From JAPOXR01 sp965116115 (GTDB lineage Bacteria; Pseudomonadota; Alphaproteobacteria; Rhodobacterales; Rhodobacteraceae): 64,000 bases of DNA. A program made the translations under genes and the position numbers. Positions 1-8,074 of this stretch are shown in pieces. The DNA lies in contig OZ220486.1 in NCBI GenBank assembly GCA_965116115.1, positions 434,001 through 498,000 on the forward strand, read 5' to 3'. The notes beneath the pieces were generated by a model that did not search any database, was not told the origin of the DNA, and was given only the letters and a program-made list of their open reading frames with translations. How positions within the stretch are numbered: the first letter of the stretch is position 1; each line of letters starts with the position of its first letter.

Positions 1-1226
1 GCCCTGATTTCTTCAAACGAAGATAGTCAAAGGGTCGACGTATTCGCAGCCGACCGAAAGGCCGTATCAGTCTTCGAACCTTGGCGGCCTGTGGAACCGA
101 AGAATTCCTTCGGAGCAGGCGAAAATCAAAGAGCTTGAGAAGCTGTATGCTCCGGAAAAGCGCAAAGGCGATGTAGATGTATCGGCCGCCGGGCACAGAG
201 GCGTTTTCCTGCCCGGATTTCAAGCCGCGCTTCCGGAGAAGCCGTTTTCATCCACTGAAGGGGCTGAGAGCCTCAGCTGTGACACGGCCGAACCCGCCGT
301 GCGGTTCACAACCGATGGCGCAGGGATAACGACGACGGGTCGGGACATGTTCAACGCCGGCGTTCTGCGGCGTCGGTCCGGTAGCGCGGACCGTGCCTCG
401 GCAGGCGTCCGCCCGGGCCGTCCGACAACCCGGTCCCGTGGAGTCGGTCGGCGGCGTGAAAGAATTTTGCCGATCCAGACACGGAGCGCGGCATGCGGTG
501 TTTTGCCCAGGTCCGGCTTGCAAATCGTATGCGTTCATTGTATGTCCGTTTTCGGGTCGCCTTCCGCATCAGCTGGTCAGCAGCGGCGGCGTTTCCGCCG
601 GATATCCCGGGCGGTCGCCTGCGAAGGTCTAAGAGCTTGTTCAATAATGCTGTATGCAGTATTTGCGTCCGCTTAAGTCACGTTTGTGCATACTATATAT
701 GGTATGCAAATCGACTTTAGGAACAAGCTCTAAGCGCGTTGAACCGGAGAATGCATCACCCGGTGAGTTGCTTGCCGTGCCGACCGAAAGGCCGTGGATA
801 CGATTTGTGAACTGATCCTTCATTCAATAAAAGTCTGTCGATGAACTGCGGCGGATCCCTGCAGGGCGGAGTCCGAGCCTCATTGAACGTATCGTCGAGT
901 TTCCGCAGGGTTCTCCCGGCCGCCCCGGAAATGACAAAATGCACATGAGCCGGTATGGCGGCCCCTGTTTTCTTTGGAAGCGCTCCGGTTGTGTCGCGGT
1001 CATGGGATTCGCCTTTTCATAAACACGCTCTGTTTTGATTCTGCCTTGCCTGGAACCCGGTTTAGCAGCGGGCGCGATTGCCGGCCGGCTCGCGTGATGC
1101 CGTCTGTTCCTTCTGGATTGCGCAAGGCGCAGGCGTTATTCAGACGGACAAGCCAGAGTTTTTAATCGATTGGTTGGAAGCTTCGGGTTTTCGCGAAACA
1201 AAAACTGACAAAAGCGATCTGCAAGT
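1..1226. other. Gene-free stretch, no recognisable gene
   Basis: I see no convincing gene here. An open frame that enters just after a stop at base 5 runs to about 676, but its only ATG is near 299 and its composition turns into arginine-rich shadow-like sequence, so I do not call it. The first 250 bases encode a less biased stretch (IKELEKLYAPEKRKGD) that could be the eroded end of a gene cut by the window edge. The stretch 720-815 resembles 46911-47053 in three blocks in the same order, so both are probably remains of one element. Confidence 0.5.
632..731. repeat. About 100-bp element with 11-bp inverted ends
   Basis: AGAGCTTGTTC at 632-642 is matched by its reverse complement at 721-731. 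The interior is AT-richer than its surroundings and holds no open frame. The layout fits a small non-autonomous insertion element or a solo remnant of an IS. The right arm recurs as ggaacaaactctaa near 46911. Confidence 0.45.
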
Positions 1227-2336
1227 GTGAGCTTATCCAATATAACACTGTCATCCAACGAACGACGCTTGATTGAGTTGGTGTTTCGGCAGGGAGCGGC
1301 CGCGCGTGTCGATCTGGCGGAACAAATGGACGTCACGCCGCCAAGCCTTACCAGACTGTCGTCCAAATTCATGGACTTGGGGCTGTTAACTGAATCATCC
1401 AGGCCCGGTGGCGCGCGCGGGCAGCCCAAGAAGATGTTGTCCATCGAAAGCAGCCGGTTCTTCGCTATCGGAGTGCATGTGTCGCTGGGTCGAGTCGATG
1501 CGGTGTTGGTTGACCTGTCCGGCAAGGTCCGCGCAAGCAACGATTGGGATTTAACCCATGCCACTCCGGTGGCTTTGGCCGGGAAAGTCCAGCAAGCGTC
1601 GCGGAACTTGATGGAAAAGGCACGGATCCCCAGAAGCAAGTTGCTTGGCGCGGGCTTCGCTTTGCCGGGCAACTTCGGAACGAATCTCTTGCAGTTTGAA
1701 GCGCACCAAGCCTTTGGAAATCTAATTGGGACTGAAACTTTCGAAGTCCTGCGGGAGGCGCTGGATTGCCCGGTGTTTTTTGAGAACGACGGCTCCGCGG
1801 CGGTGTTAGGCGAATATCTTTTCGGGCCCTATCAATGGACAGAACCGATTTTCCTGGTTCATCTGGGCGTCGGGCTCGGCGGCGGCGCCGTCCTTGACGG
1901 AAAACTGTTCAGGGGCCACAAAGGCAATGCATGCTTGCCCGGCGCGTTATTCCCGTACGGTCAGCCGCGGCCGACATGGCTTGATTTGAAGGAGTGTTTG
2001 GACCGGGCGTCGATTGACATCCGCTTTTTGAACGAACCGGGCGCACGCGAAATGACGGCGCGGCCGGTATTGCAGGAGTGGGTTTCTCGCAGCGCTGAAC
2101 AATTGCAACTCGCGGTGCGCGTGATTTCCGGTTTCTTTGATCCGAAGATCATCGTGTTGGGAGGGCCGATGCCGACAATCGTCACCGAGGCGCTCGCACG
2201 CAGTTTAAACGCGACCTCTATCCCCGGGCCTTCCAGGGGTTTGGCGGTCGCGCCGGTCACGGCGGCGGGATTGGGTATGCGCGGCGGTGCGATTGGGGCT
2301 GCCAGTCTGCCGATTTTTGAGTGCTTGATCTCATAA
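1227..2336 (+). CDS. ROK-family transcriptional regulator
   Basis: A 369-residue protein with an N-terminal winged helix-turn-helix (about residues 14-56, including VDLAEQMDVTPPSLTRL) followed by a ROK sugar-kinase-like domain with ENDGSAAVLGEY and the glycine-rich LGVGLGGGAVLDG. This is the architecture of NagC/XylR/Mlc-type repressors, which sense sugars or sugar phosphates. The usual CxCGxxGCxE zinc motif is not visible; the equivalent stretch reads HKGNACLPGALFPYG, so zinc binding may be lost. The GTG at 1227 is chosen because the reading begins there and leads directly into the HTH. No sugar genes lie next to it, so its regulon cannot be inferred. It sits isolated between a gene-free stretch and a transposon pile-up. 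Confidence 0.85.
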   Translation: MSLSNITLSSNERRLIELVFRQGAAARVDLAEQMDVTPPSLTRLSSKFMDLGLLTESSRPGGARGQPKKMLSIESSRFFAIGVHVSLGRVDAVLVDLSGKVRASNDWDLTHATPVALAGKVQQASRNLMEKARIPRSKLLGAGFALPGNFGTNLLQFEAHQAFGNLIGTETFEVLREALDCPVFFENDGSAAVLGEYLFGPYQWTEPIFLVHLGVGLGGGAVLDGKLFRGHKGNACLPGALFPYGQPRPTWLDLKECLDRASIDIRFLNEPGAREMTARPVLQEWVSRSAEQLQLAVRVISGFFDPKIIVLGGPMPTIVTEALARSLNATSIPGPSRGLAVAPVTAAGLGMRGGAIGAASLPIFECLIS

Positions 2337-2552
2337 GCGTCTTGTTCTTCAGGCCAGCCGATCAGTGTCATTCGATTGGTTGTTTGTGCGCTCTGCGGTA
2401 CGCGAAATGAATGCGGTCAGAAGGCTGCGCTGTTAGTCTCGTTCTTTTGCCACGTTCGACTTTCAGGGGACTCGAACTCGTTTATATCTCGCCGATTGAA
2501 CTGCGAAATGCATCGCTTCATTTGCAGACCGCGATTTTGGATCGCCCGTACA

Positions 2553-2760
2553 ACAATGAAATGCATCACCGGGTTCAGCCGGCGGCTCTCTGTCAGAATC
2601 AAGCTGTAGCAGATGCCGCGGCCGCCCCGCAAATGCGTTTCCGGCGGCCGCGGGTCATGAGAGCGGCGGGAATCCGTCGTGATCCAGCCGCCAGCCGGGG
2701 TCAGCCGGCAGCCGGAAAGTTCAGCTCCGCCTCTTCCAAGCGGTCCGCAGGCGGTTTCAG
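2553..2760 (+). repeat. Dispersed noncoding repeat, copy A
   Basis: This stretch is similar over about 200 bp to the reverse complement of roughly 10955-11185. Both contain, in order, ATGAAATGCATCACCGG, CTCTCTGTC, a CCCCGCAAA/ACGCGTTTC block, CATGAGA and CCTCTTCCAAGCGG. The last block also appears near 46625. No open frame is shared, so it is probably an old non-autonomous element or intergenic repeat. Confidence 0.55.
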
Positions 2761-2761
2761 C

Positions 2762-2770
2762 GGGGGGGGG
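2762..2770 (+). repeat. Homopolymeric G tract (G9)
   Basis: Nine consecutive G in noncoding DNA. Similar longer tracts occur at 6933-6942 and 45268-45279, where they sit in positions that could switch expression. Here no gene is obviously controlled. Confidence 0.8.
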
Positions 2771-2820
2771 CTGGCCCGAGCCGCCGCTGAGCCGCCGCAC
2801 GGGACCGGAAATTTTTCGAG

Positions 2821-2870
2821 GACGCCCCTGCCCGGCTTCCAGCGCGCGCTGGAAGCCGGGCAGGGGCGTC
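2821..2870. repeat. Perfect 50-bp palindrome
   Basis: Two 25-bp arms, GACGCCCCTG...TTCCAGCGC and its exact reverse complement, abut with no spacer. It lies just beyond the stop of the IS30 transposase and could fold into a very stable hairpin in RNA from either strand. There is no U-run, so it is not a classical intrinsic terminator. A perfect spacerless palindrome this long is unstable in most bacteria and can also be an assembly artefact. Confidence 0.75.
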
Positions 2871-2876
2871 AAGGCT

Positions 2877-3684
2877 TCATCCGCCCGCGGCCGCCTCCGC
2901 AGCCTCACGGAAAGCCTCCGCCGGGGTCCGGTAACCCAGGCAGCGGCGGGGGCGGTTATTGAGCGCGTCCTGCACCCTCCGGACCTCGGCGGGATCTATC
3001 GTCCGGAAGTCCGTCGACTTCGGAAGCTGTTCTCTCACCAGGCCGTTCGTATGCTCGTTCAAACCCCGGTCGCATGAACGGTACGGGCGGGCGAAGTAAA
3101 AGTCCGCGTCGAGAGCCCGCGAGACCTCCGCATGCTCCGCGAATTCCTTGCCGTTGTCAGCCGTGATCGTGTGAGTCATGTCGGACACAGGCTGAAGACA
3201 CTTGATGACCGCGGCCCTGACCAAGGACGACGTCCTTCTCTCAACCTGTTGAAGCAAAGTCAATTTCGTCGCCCGGTCGACAAGCGAAACCAAGGCTCCC
3301 CGGTGCCGGACGCCGATGATCGTGTCCGCTTCCCAGTCTCCCGCCCGGGTCTTCTCCTCGACGATCGCGGGCCGCTCGGATATGTCCCTACGGCCCGGAA
3401 TCACGCCCCGCCCGGAGCCGTTCCGGCCTCGGCGGCAGCGCTTCCGCCCCCGGCGGCGGAGACAGCGGAACAGGCTTCCCCCCGCCGCCCGGTCCGCATA
3501 GATGTGACGGTAAATCCAGGTCGGACTCACCGTCATGACACCCGTCATCGCTGAGCGGCCCGAAATCTGCTGCGGGCTCCATCCAGACATCAGACATATT
3601 TCGATGATCTTCCAGCTCATCGGCGACATCTTGCGGGGAACCGACGAGGCTTCCCGCCGCCGGGTTTCGGCCAGCCGCTGCGCC
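2877..3684 (-). pseudogene. IS30-family transposase, C-terminal part (interrupted)
   Basis: This is the catalytic part of an IS30-type DDE transposase on the minus strand. Motifs in order are ADTIIGVRHRGALVSLVDR (first D), TADNGKEFAEH (second D) and LNEHTNGLVREQLPK (catalytic E), then a typical C-terminus with NNRPRRCLGYRTPAEAF. The N-terminal 57 codons lie at 6265-6434, beyond the inserted IS4-type element. Joining across the insert gives ...GYRCRQAQ-RLAETRRRE... in one frame, about 325 residues, a normal IS30 transposase length. As it stands the protein lacks its DNA-binding domain. Confidence 0.85.
3677..3684. repeat. 8-bp target-site duplication of the IS4-type insert
   Basis: GCTGCGCC at 3677-3684 is repeated directly at 6257-6264, immediately outside the inverted repeats of the inserted element. 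Removing 3685-6264 restores the IS30 transposase frame. Confidence 0.85.
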
Positions 3685-6256
3685 CTGCCCATTAGTCATA
3701 AAAGGTGTCATCACAAGTGCGCCAGCCGACGCTTGGCCGCAGCGATTCCGTGATTTCCCGCTCAGCTGATTTTTTCAGCGCGGGGGCTTGACAAACTCCC
3801 TCGGGGCATCCATGTTCTCCGCCATGGAATACACGCCGCTGCCGATTCGTTCAACCCTTGGGCAGCCCGGCGCCTTGGCGCGGCTGCAGCCGATTCTTGA
3901 CCGGTCCCCTTGCCGATGGGCCGGAGTGCGGGAGGTCTGCGGCGTTTTCGCCCTCCGCGACGGGCGCGGACGCCTGCGGCTGCAAAGCTGTCTGTCGGCC
4001 CTCGAGGCGCTGGAAAGGGCCGGGCGGATCACGCTGCCTCCGGCGCGTCCGTGGCCGGCGAGCCTGGCGCCGCGCGCCGACCCCCGGGAGCTTCCGGCCC
4101 CGCCGCTGCCGGCGGTTCCCGACCGGGCCGGCCTGATCGCCGGCTTGGCGGCGGTTCCGGTCGAGGACGCCGCCGGGAAGCGTCTTCAGTCGGCGATGAC
4201 CGCCCGGGAGCATCCTCTCGGTCCGGTCAAGGCCGCGGGCTGCCAGATCCGCTATTTTCTCGTCGCCGGAGAGGACGTGCTCGGCGGTTTCCTGTTCGCC
4301 GCCCCCGCCCGGGCGCAAAACGCCCGCGACCGCTGGATCGGCCAGCCGCGGAACAGCGCGAGGCGAACCGCTGCCGGGTCATCTGCATGGCCCGCTTTCT
4401 GCTCCGTCCCGCTCCCGGACGGTGCCGCAACCTCGCCTCCCGGGCCTTGGGCCTGTGCCTGCGGCGCGTCGGGCGCGATTATGAGCGGATTTACGGTCTG
4501 CGTCCGGTTCTCGTCGAGACCTATGTCGGTCCCGGACACAGCGGCGCCAGTTGCCGCGCGACCGGATGGAGCCGGGCCGGCGTCACCGCCGGACGCGACC
4601 GGAACCGCCGGCCGGTGCCGCCGAAGGAGGTCTGGCTGCGCCCGCTCTGCAAGGACTGGCGCCGCCGGCTGGGAGCGCGGGTCGAACCGCTGGCTCCTCA
4701 TGACGGCCTTGACAGCGCCGGCTGGGCCGGGCAGGAATTCGGCGGGGCCGATCTCGGCGACGCCCGTCTGACCAGGCGTCTCGTCGCCTCCGCGGCTCTG
4801 CTGGGCCGGTCGTTCTCGAAGACCTTTTATACCGCGGCCCATGGGAACAGCGCGATGACGACAGGATATTACCGCTTGATCGAGCATCCCGACACGGCCG
4901 CGGTCTCGGCGCAGGCGATCCTCGGGCCGCACCGCGGGCGGACCCGCCGGCGGATTCAGGGACAGGACACGGTTCTGCTGATCCAGGACGGCACCGACGT
5001 CAACCTGGCGACGCACGGCCGGTGCGAGGGGCTGGGTATGATCTCGCGCAATAAAGGGGCCGAAGGCACGCTCGGTCTGCATCTTCACTCGACCTTCGCG
5101 GTCTCGGCGGACGGCATCCCGCCAGTCGTGCCGCGCATCGAGTTCGATGCCCCGCCGGACGGCGGGCCGAAGACCCTGCGCTGGGTAAGGGCCCTTGACG
5201 ACAGCGCCCGGCTGGTCGACGGGCTGAGCGATGTCCGCGCCGTCGCGGTGATGGACCGGGAAGGCGACGCGTTCGAGGTTTTCGACGCATGGCGACGCCT
5301 GAACGGCCGGATCGACATCCTGATCCGCGCCGGCCGGGACCGCAGTCTCGGCAAGGGGTGCCGCAGGCTGTTCGCCCGCATGCGCCTGCAGCCGGTCAAA
5401 GACCGGATGCGGCTTCAAGCGCCGCGCCGGTCGCCGCGCCGCGCCGCGCGCGGTCAGCCGGCCTTTCCCGGCCGCGCCGCGCGCGATGCGGTTTGCGGTC
5501 TGCGCTGGAAAACGCTGGACCTGCCGGTTCCCGAAAAGCAGCGTCCGCGGCTGGGAGCGCAGTCGGTCCGCCTTGCCGTGGTCCATGTGCGGGAAACCGC
5601 GCCGCCCGCCGACGGATCGGAACCCGTCGAGCAGTTCCTTCTGACATCGCTGCCGGTGACCTGCTCCGCGGAGGCCCGCGAAGTGACCCGCTTCTATCAG
5701 CTCCGCTGGCGGATCGAGGACTGGCACCGCGTTCTCAAAACCGGATGCGCCGTGGAGAAAACCGCGCACCGCGCCCGCGAACGCGTCGAACGCGAAACCG
5801 CGCTGCGCGCCGTCATCGCCTGGCGGCTGCTGACCCTCGCTCTGCTCGGACGCGAAACGCCCGATCTCGAACCCTCCGCCCTGTTCTCGGAAACCGAAAT
5901 CGCGGTGATGGCGGACTACGCCGACGCCCTGCGTCTGCCGCCGCCCGGCGATCTCGGAACGGCGGTCGCGATGCTCGCCCGGATGGGCGGATATCTCGGC
6001 CGCAAATATGACGACCCCGCCGGCGCTCAGACCGTCTGGGAAGGTTACGCCTTCCTCTCCCATGGCGCCGCCGCCGTCGAGCGCGCGCTTGCTGCCGGCC
6101 GGGGAAGCCGCGTGGCGAAACTTCTCGCTCAAGGCTGAATATCAGCCCCGAACCGTCCCTCGCAGACCGGAAAACGCGCCCGGACCGGGCGGAAGACGGC
6201 GGAATCGCCGCCCGCCGGAACCACTTGTGATGACACCTTTTATGACTAATGGGCAG
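3685..6256 (+). mobile_element. IS4-type insertion sequence with DUF4338-fused transposase
   Basis: A 2572-bp element bounded by 35-bp perfect inverted repeats that start CTGCCCATTAGTCATAAAAG and flanked by an 8-bp direct duplication (GCTGCGCC). It encodes one long transposase on the plus strand, now frameshifted. It has landed inside the coding region of an IS30 transposase, so it is the younger of the two. Confidence 0.88.
3812..6138 (+). pseudogene. IS4/Tn5-like transposase with N-terminal DUF4338 (DruA-like) domain, frameshifted
   Basis: The N-terminal third (from the ATG near 3812) resembles DUF4338: LVAGEDVLGGFLFAAPARA and RDRWIG, then after a frame change EANRCRVICMARFLL, RPVLVETYVGP and PPKEVWLRPL. 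The C-terminal two thirds is an IS4/Tn5-type transposase with FGGADLGDARLTRRL, LIQDGTDVN, VMDREGDAFEVF and FYQLRWRIEDWHRVLKTG, which carry the DDE and YREK-type signatures. The two parts are in frames offset by one: one base seems missing near 4346 between RDRWIG and the AEQREAN stretch. DUF4338 also forms the DruA protein of Druantia defence systems; here it belongs to the transposon. The frameshift could be programmed, but no slippery run is present, so decay is likelier. Confidence 0.78.
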
Positions 6257-6434
6257 GCTGCGCCTGGCGGCAGCGGTAGCCCCGCAGCCCGGTGTTGCGG
6301 GCGAGTTCGCGGCTCACCGTCGACTGCGAGCAGCCGATCTCCGCCGCGATGCCTCTTTGCGAGAAACCGCTTTTCTTCAGCGCCTGAAGCTGGTAACGGT
6401 CAAACCAGGTCAAGCAGTTAAAGCCCGACGGCAT
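6246..6434 (-). pseudogene. IS30-family transposase, N-terminal part (interrupted)
   Basis: Begins at the ATG on the minus strand at 6434 and encodes the DNA-binding head of an IS30 transposase: LTWFDRYQLQALKKSGFSQ followed by the helix-turn-helix RGIAAEIGCSQSTVSREL. The reading runs through the 8-bp duplication and then stops inside the inserted element. The catalytic part continues at 2877-3684 in the same frame once the insert is removed. Confidence 0.85.
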
Positions 6435-6904
6435 GCGATTCCCTCCGTTTTCATCATAGAGAGTATCGCACCCGCTTGATCCGCATACAACATGTAGATC
6501 TGCCTCAATCGCGGTCTACAGATGAAGCGATGCATTTCGGAGTTTGGCCGGGGGATCAATCTCAATTGACCCGGCGGCGAAAGCTCTTGCGCCCGCCGCC
6601 TGTGCCGAACCGGTGAAAGACGCGCAGTCCCCGCGGCACTGGCATCCGGGGTGGTCCCGGCCGAAGACGCGGCCCGCTGAACGCGGCTGCCGCGGCGGAT
6701 GAAGGCGCAGGTCGACGGGATATTCCGCCCGGCGGTGTGGCGTGAATGCAACGCCGGATGTATTTCCGCGGCAGGCCGGCGGTTTCAGGTGGAATCCAGC
6801 GCGGGCCGGTGATAAAGCGGTGCGCGGAGCGGCCGCGCCGGTATCCGTCCGGATACCGGTCGGCGGCTGCGGATTCTGAAGACAAGCGGATGAAGGAAAC
6901 TGAA
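6435..6904. other. Noncoding leader region of the autotransporter gene
   Basis: Apart from the right IS30 repeat arm (6507-6538) and a perfect 22-bp palindrome (6838-6859), I see no gene or confident promoter here. Long open frames on either strand are arginine/proline-rich and look like GC shadows. Confidence 0.5.
6838..6859. promoter_or_regulatory. 22-bp perfect inverted repeat, candidate operator
   Basis: CCGGTATCCG and its exact reverse complement are separated by two bases. The site lies 45 bp upstream of the preferred autotransporter ATG (6905), where a dimeric regulator could bind. No regulator gene is adjacent, and a role as an RNA hairpin is equally possible. Confidence 0.4.
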
Positions 6905-7149
6905 ATGGGATATTCTGAACAATCCAGTTATAGGGGGGGGGGCAGTCTCGCTGCGCGGCTGACTCCCGCCTGCCGGGGCGCGGGCGTTTTGCGCGCCTCC
7001 TTTGCTGCGCCGGGCTGATCGCCGCCGTTTTTACGGCTCCACCGCCGGCCGCTGCGCAGGCAACGAACTGCAGTCCTGCCAGCGGAAGAACGGGGAGTTT
7101 CACACCGGGAACTTTGCCCGAGATTTCCTACAGCGGTCCGTTGACTGTA
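6905..7149 (+). pseudogene. Autotransporter adhesin, 5' part with signal peptide (G tract out of frame; split by IS)
   Basis: An ATG at 6905 follows a good AAGGA ribosome site (6893-6897). It reads MGYSEQSSYRGGG, then a run of ten G. After the run, the frame that continues into the autotransporter encodes a clear signal peptide, RFARLLCCAGLIAAVFTAP with cleavage near AAAQA, then a secreted stretch ending SYSGPLTV where an IS5-type element enters. With ten G the upstream ATG reads a different frame and stops at 7018; eleven or eight G would join start and signal peptide. No ATG, GTG or TTG occurs in the signal-peptide frame after the tract, so the tract is probably translated. This points to a slippage-controlled gene, now also interrupted by an IS. 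Confidence 0.65.
6933..6942 (+). repeat. Homopolymeric G tract (G10) in the autotransporter 5' coding region
   Basis: Ten consecutive G lie between the start codon and the signal peptide of the autotransporter. Changing the count by +1 or -2 would put the two in frame. This is the layout of translational phase variation known from surface proteins of host-associated bacteria. Confidence 0.75.
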
Positions 7150-8074
7150 TTAGGTTGTGTCCTCAAATATTTGACATGCCGAGCTGGTTGCGGCACAGTG
7201 CCGCACGACCAGCGGTGAGAATGCTTGAAGGAGATTTGAAATGATCGGCAGCCGGCATGACATGACGAACGAGCAATGGCAGCGGATGGAGCGTGTGATG
7301 CCGAAAGGCCTGCCCGGGCCGCCGCGCAAGGACGACCGTAAGGTAACAGCTGGTATATTTTTCGTGCTGCGCACCGGCATGCCATGGCGGGATCTGCCCG
7401 AGCGTTACGGGCCTTACACGACTTGTTACAACCGTTTTACCCGCTGGAGCAAATCGGGCCGCTGGCAGAAGATTCTTGAAGATCTTCAACGGCTTGAAGA
7501 AGCGGAAGAAGAAGCCGCGGACGAAAAAGACGACGGCGATCCGGCGCCGCGGAGCCGGATGATCGACTCGTCGTCGATCCGCGCTCACCGCCATGCCGCC
7601 GGGTCGCGCAAGGACGGCGAGCCGCAGGAGATCGGGCGTTCCCGGGGCGGATGGACGACGAAGATTCATGCCATGGTCGACGGCAAGGGCGGGCTGCGCC
7701 GCATGCGCTTGTCGCCCGGGCAGGCCGCCGACTGCGCCGAGGCGGCGCCCCTTCTTGACGGCCTTGAAGCCGGCTGCGTCCTGATCGCCGACAAGGCTTA
7801 CGACACCGAGGCCGTTCTCAAGCAGGCGGCGGAAGCCGGCTGCCGGGCCGTCATTCCGTCGAAGTCGAACCGCAGGCAGCAGCGGCCGCTGGATAAAGCT
7901 GTCTATGCGAAGCGCAATGTCATTGAGCGTTTCTTCGGAAGAATCAAAGAGTTCCGGCGGGTCGCGACCCGCTTTGACAAGCGGGCCCGCAACTTCGCCG
8001 CCGCTGTCATCCTGACCGTCATCCGCTGCATGCTGCGGAATGACGCAAAGGGGATAATTGAGTCCACTACCTAA
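7150..8074 (+). mobile_element. IS5-family insertion sequence inside the autotransporter gene
   Basis: About 925 bp with imperfect inverted ends, TTAGGTTGTGTCCTCAAAT at the left and TTAGGTAGTGGACTCAATT (reverse complement) at the right. It holds one transposase gene. The net insertion is 924 bp, a multiple of three, so the autotransporter frame is the same on both sides: ...SGPLTV before and INCDPLGLNLPDG after. It differs from the IS5-type copies at 24.4 and 58.5 kb in both ends and transposase. Confidence 0.8.
7241..8074 (+). CDS. IS5-family transposase
   Basis: A 277-residue, apparently intact DDE transposase. It has the N-terminal IS5 domain (MTNEQWQRMERVMP, LRTGMPWRDLPERYGPYTTC), the first catalytic Asp in RMIDSSSIRAH, the second in LIADKAYDTEAV and the glutamate in KRNVIERFFGRIKEFRRVATR. 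An AAGGAG site sits eight bases before the ATG. The stop codon lies within the right terminal repeat. It is the only IS-encoded transposase here besides the 30.2-kb IS66 copy that looks full length and uninterrupted, so the element may still be active. Confidence 0.92.
   Translation: MIGSRHDMTNEQWQRMERVMPKGLPGPPRKDDRKVTAGIFFVLRTGMPWRDLPERYGPYTTCYNRFTRWSKSGRWQKILEDLQRLEEAEEEAADEKDDGDPAPRSRMIDSSSIRAHRHAAGSRKDGEPQEIGRSRGGWTTKIHAMVDGKGGLRRMRLSPGQAADCAEAAPLLDGLEAGCVLIADKAYDTEAVLKQAAEAGCRAVIPSKSNRRQQRPLDKAVYAKRNVIERFFGRIKEFRRVATRFDKRARNFAAAVILTVIRCMLRNDAKGIIESTT

Larger units (their letters stand above)
2337..2876. other. Noncoding, repeat-rich stretch
   Basis: No gene is seen. It holds one arm of the probable IS30 terminal repeat (2505-2536), a copy of a dispersed noncoding repeat (2553-2760), a run of nine G (2762-2770) and a perfect 50-bp palindrome (2821-2870). 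Open frames here on both strands look like shadows of the palindrome and of high GC. Confidence 0.6.
2505..6538 (-). mobile_element. IS30-family element interrupted by an IS4-type element
   Basis: A 32-bp inverted repeat at 2505-2536 and 6507-6538 (two mismatches; core GAAATGCATCGCTTCAT) brackets an IS30-type transposase on the minus strand that has been split by a second transposon at 3685-6256. Removing that insert and one copy of its 8-bp target duplication leaves about 1.45 kb, which is long for IS30. The extra 340 bp beyond the transposase stop (2537-2876) may be a further insertion. The boundary call rests on the inverted repeat alone. Confidence 0.6.

Noticed and set aside
299..676. 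Plus-strand open frame of 125 codons near the left edge
   Set aside because: The composition is Arg/Ser-rich like noncoding GC sequence here, and it runs into the inverted-repeat element at 632.
4252..6132. Long minus-strand open frame of 626 codons opposite the IS4-type transposase
   Set aside because: It mirrors the codon bias of the real plus-strand transposase; composition is Arg/Ala/Gly/Pro-rich and shows no domain.
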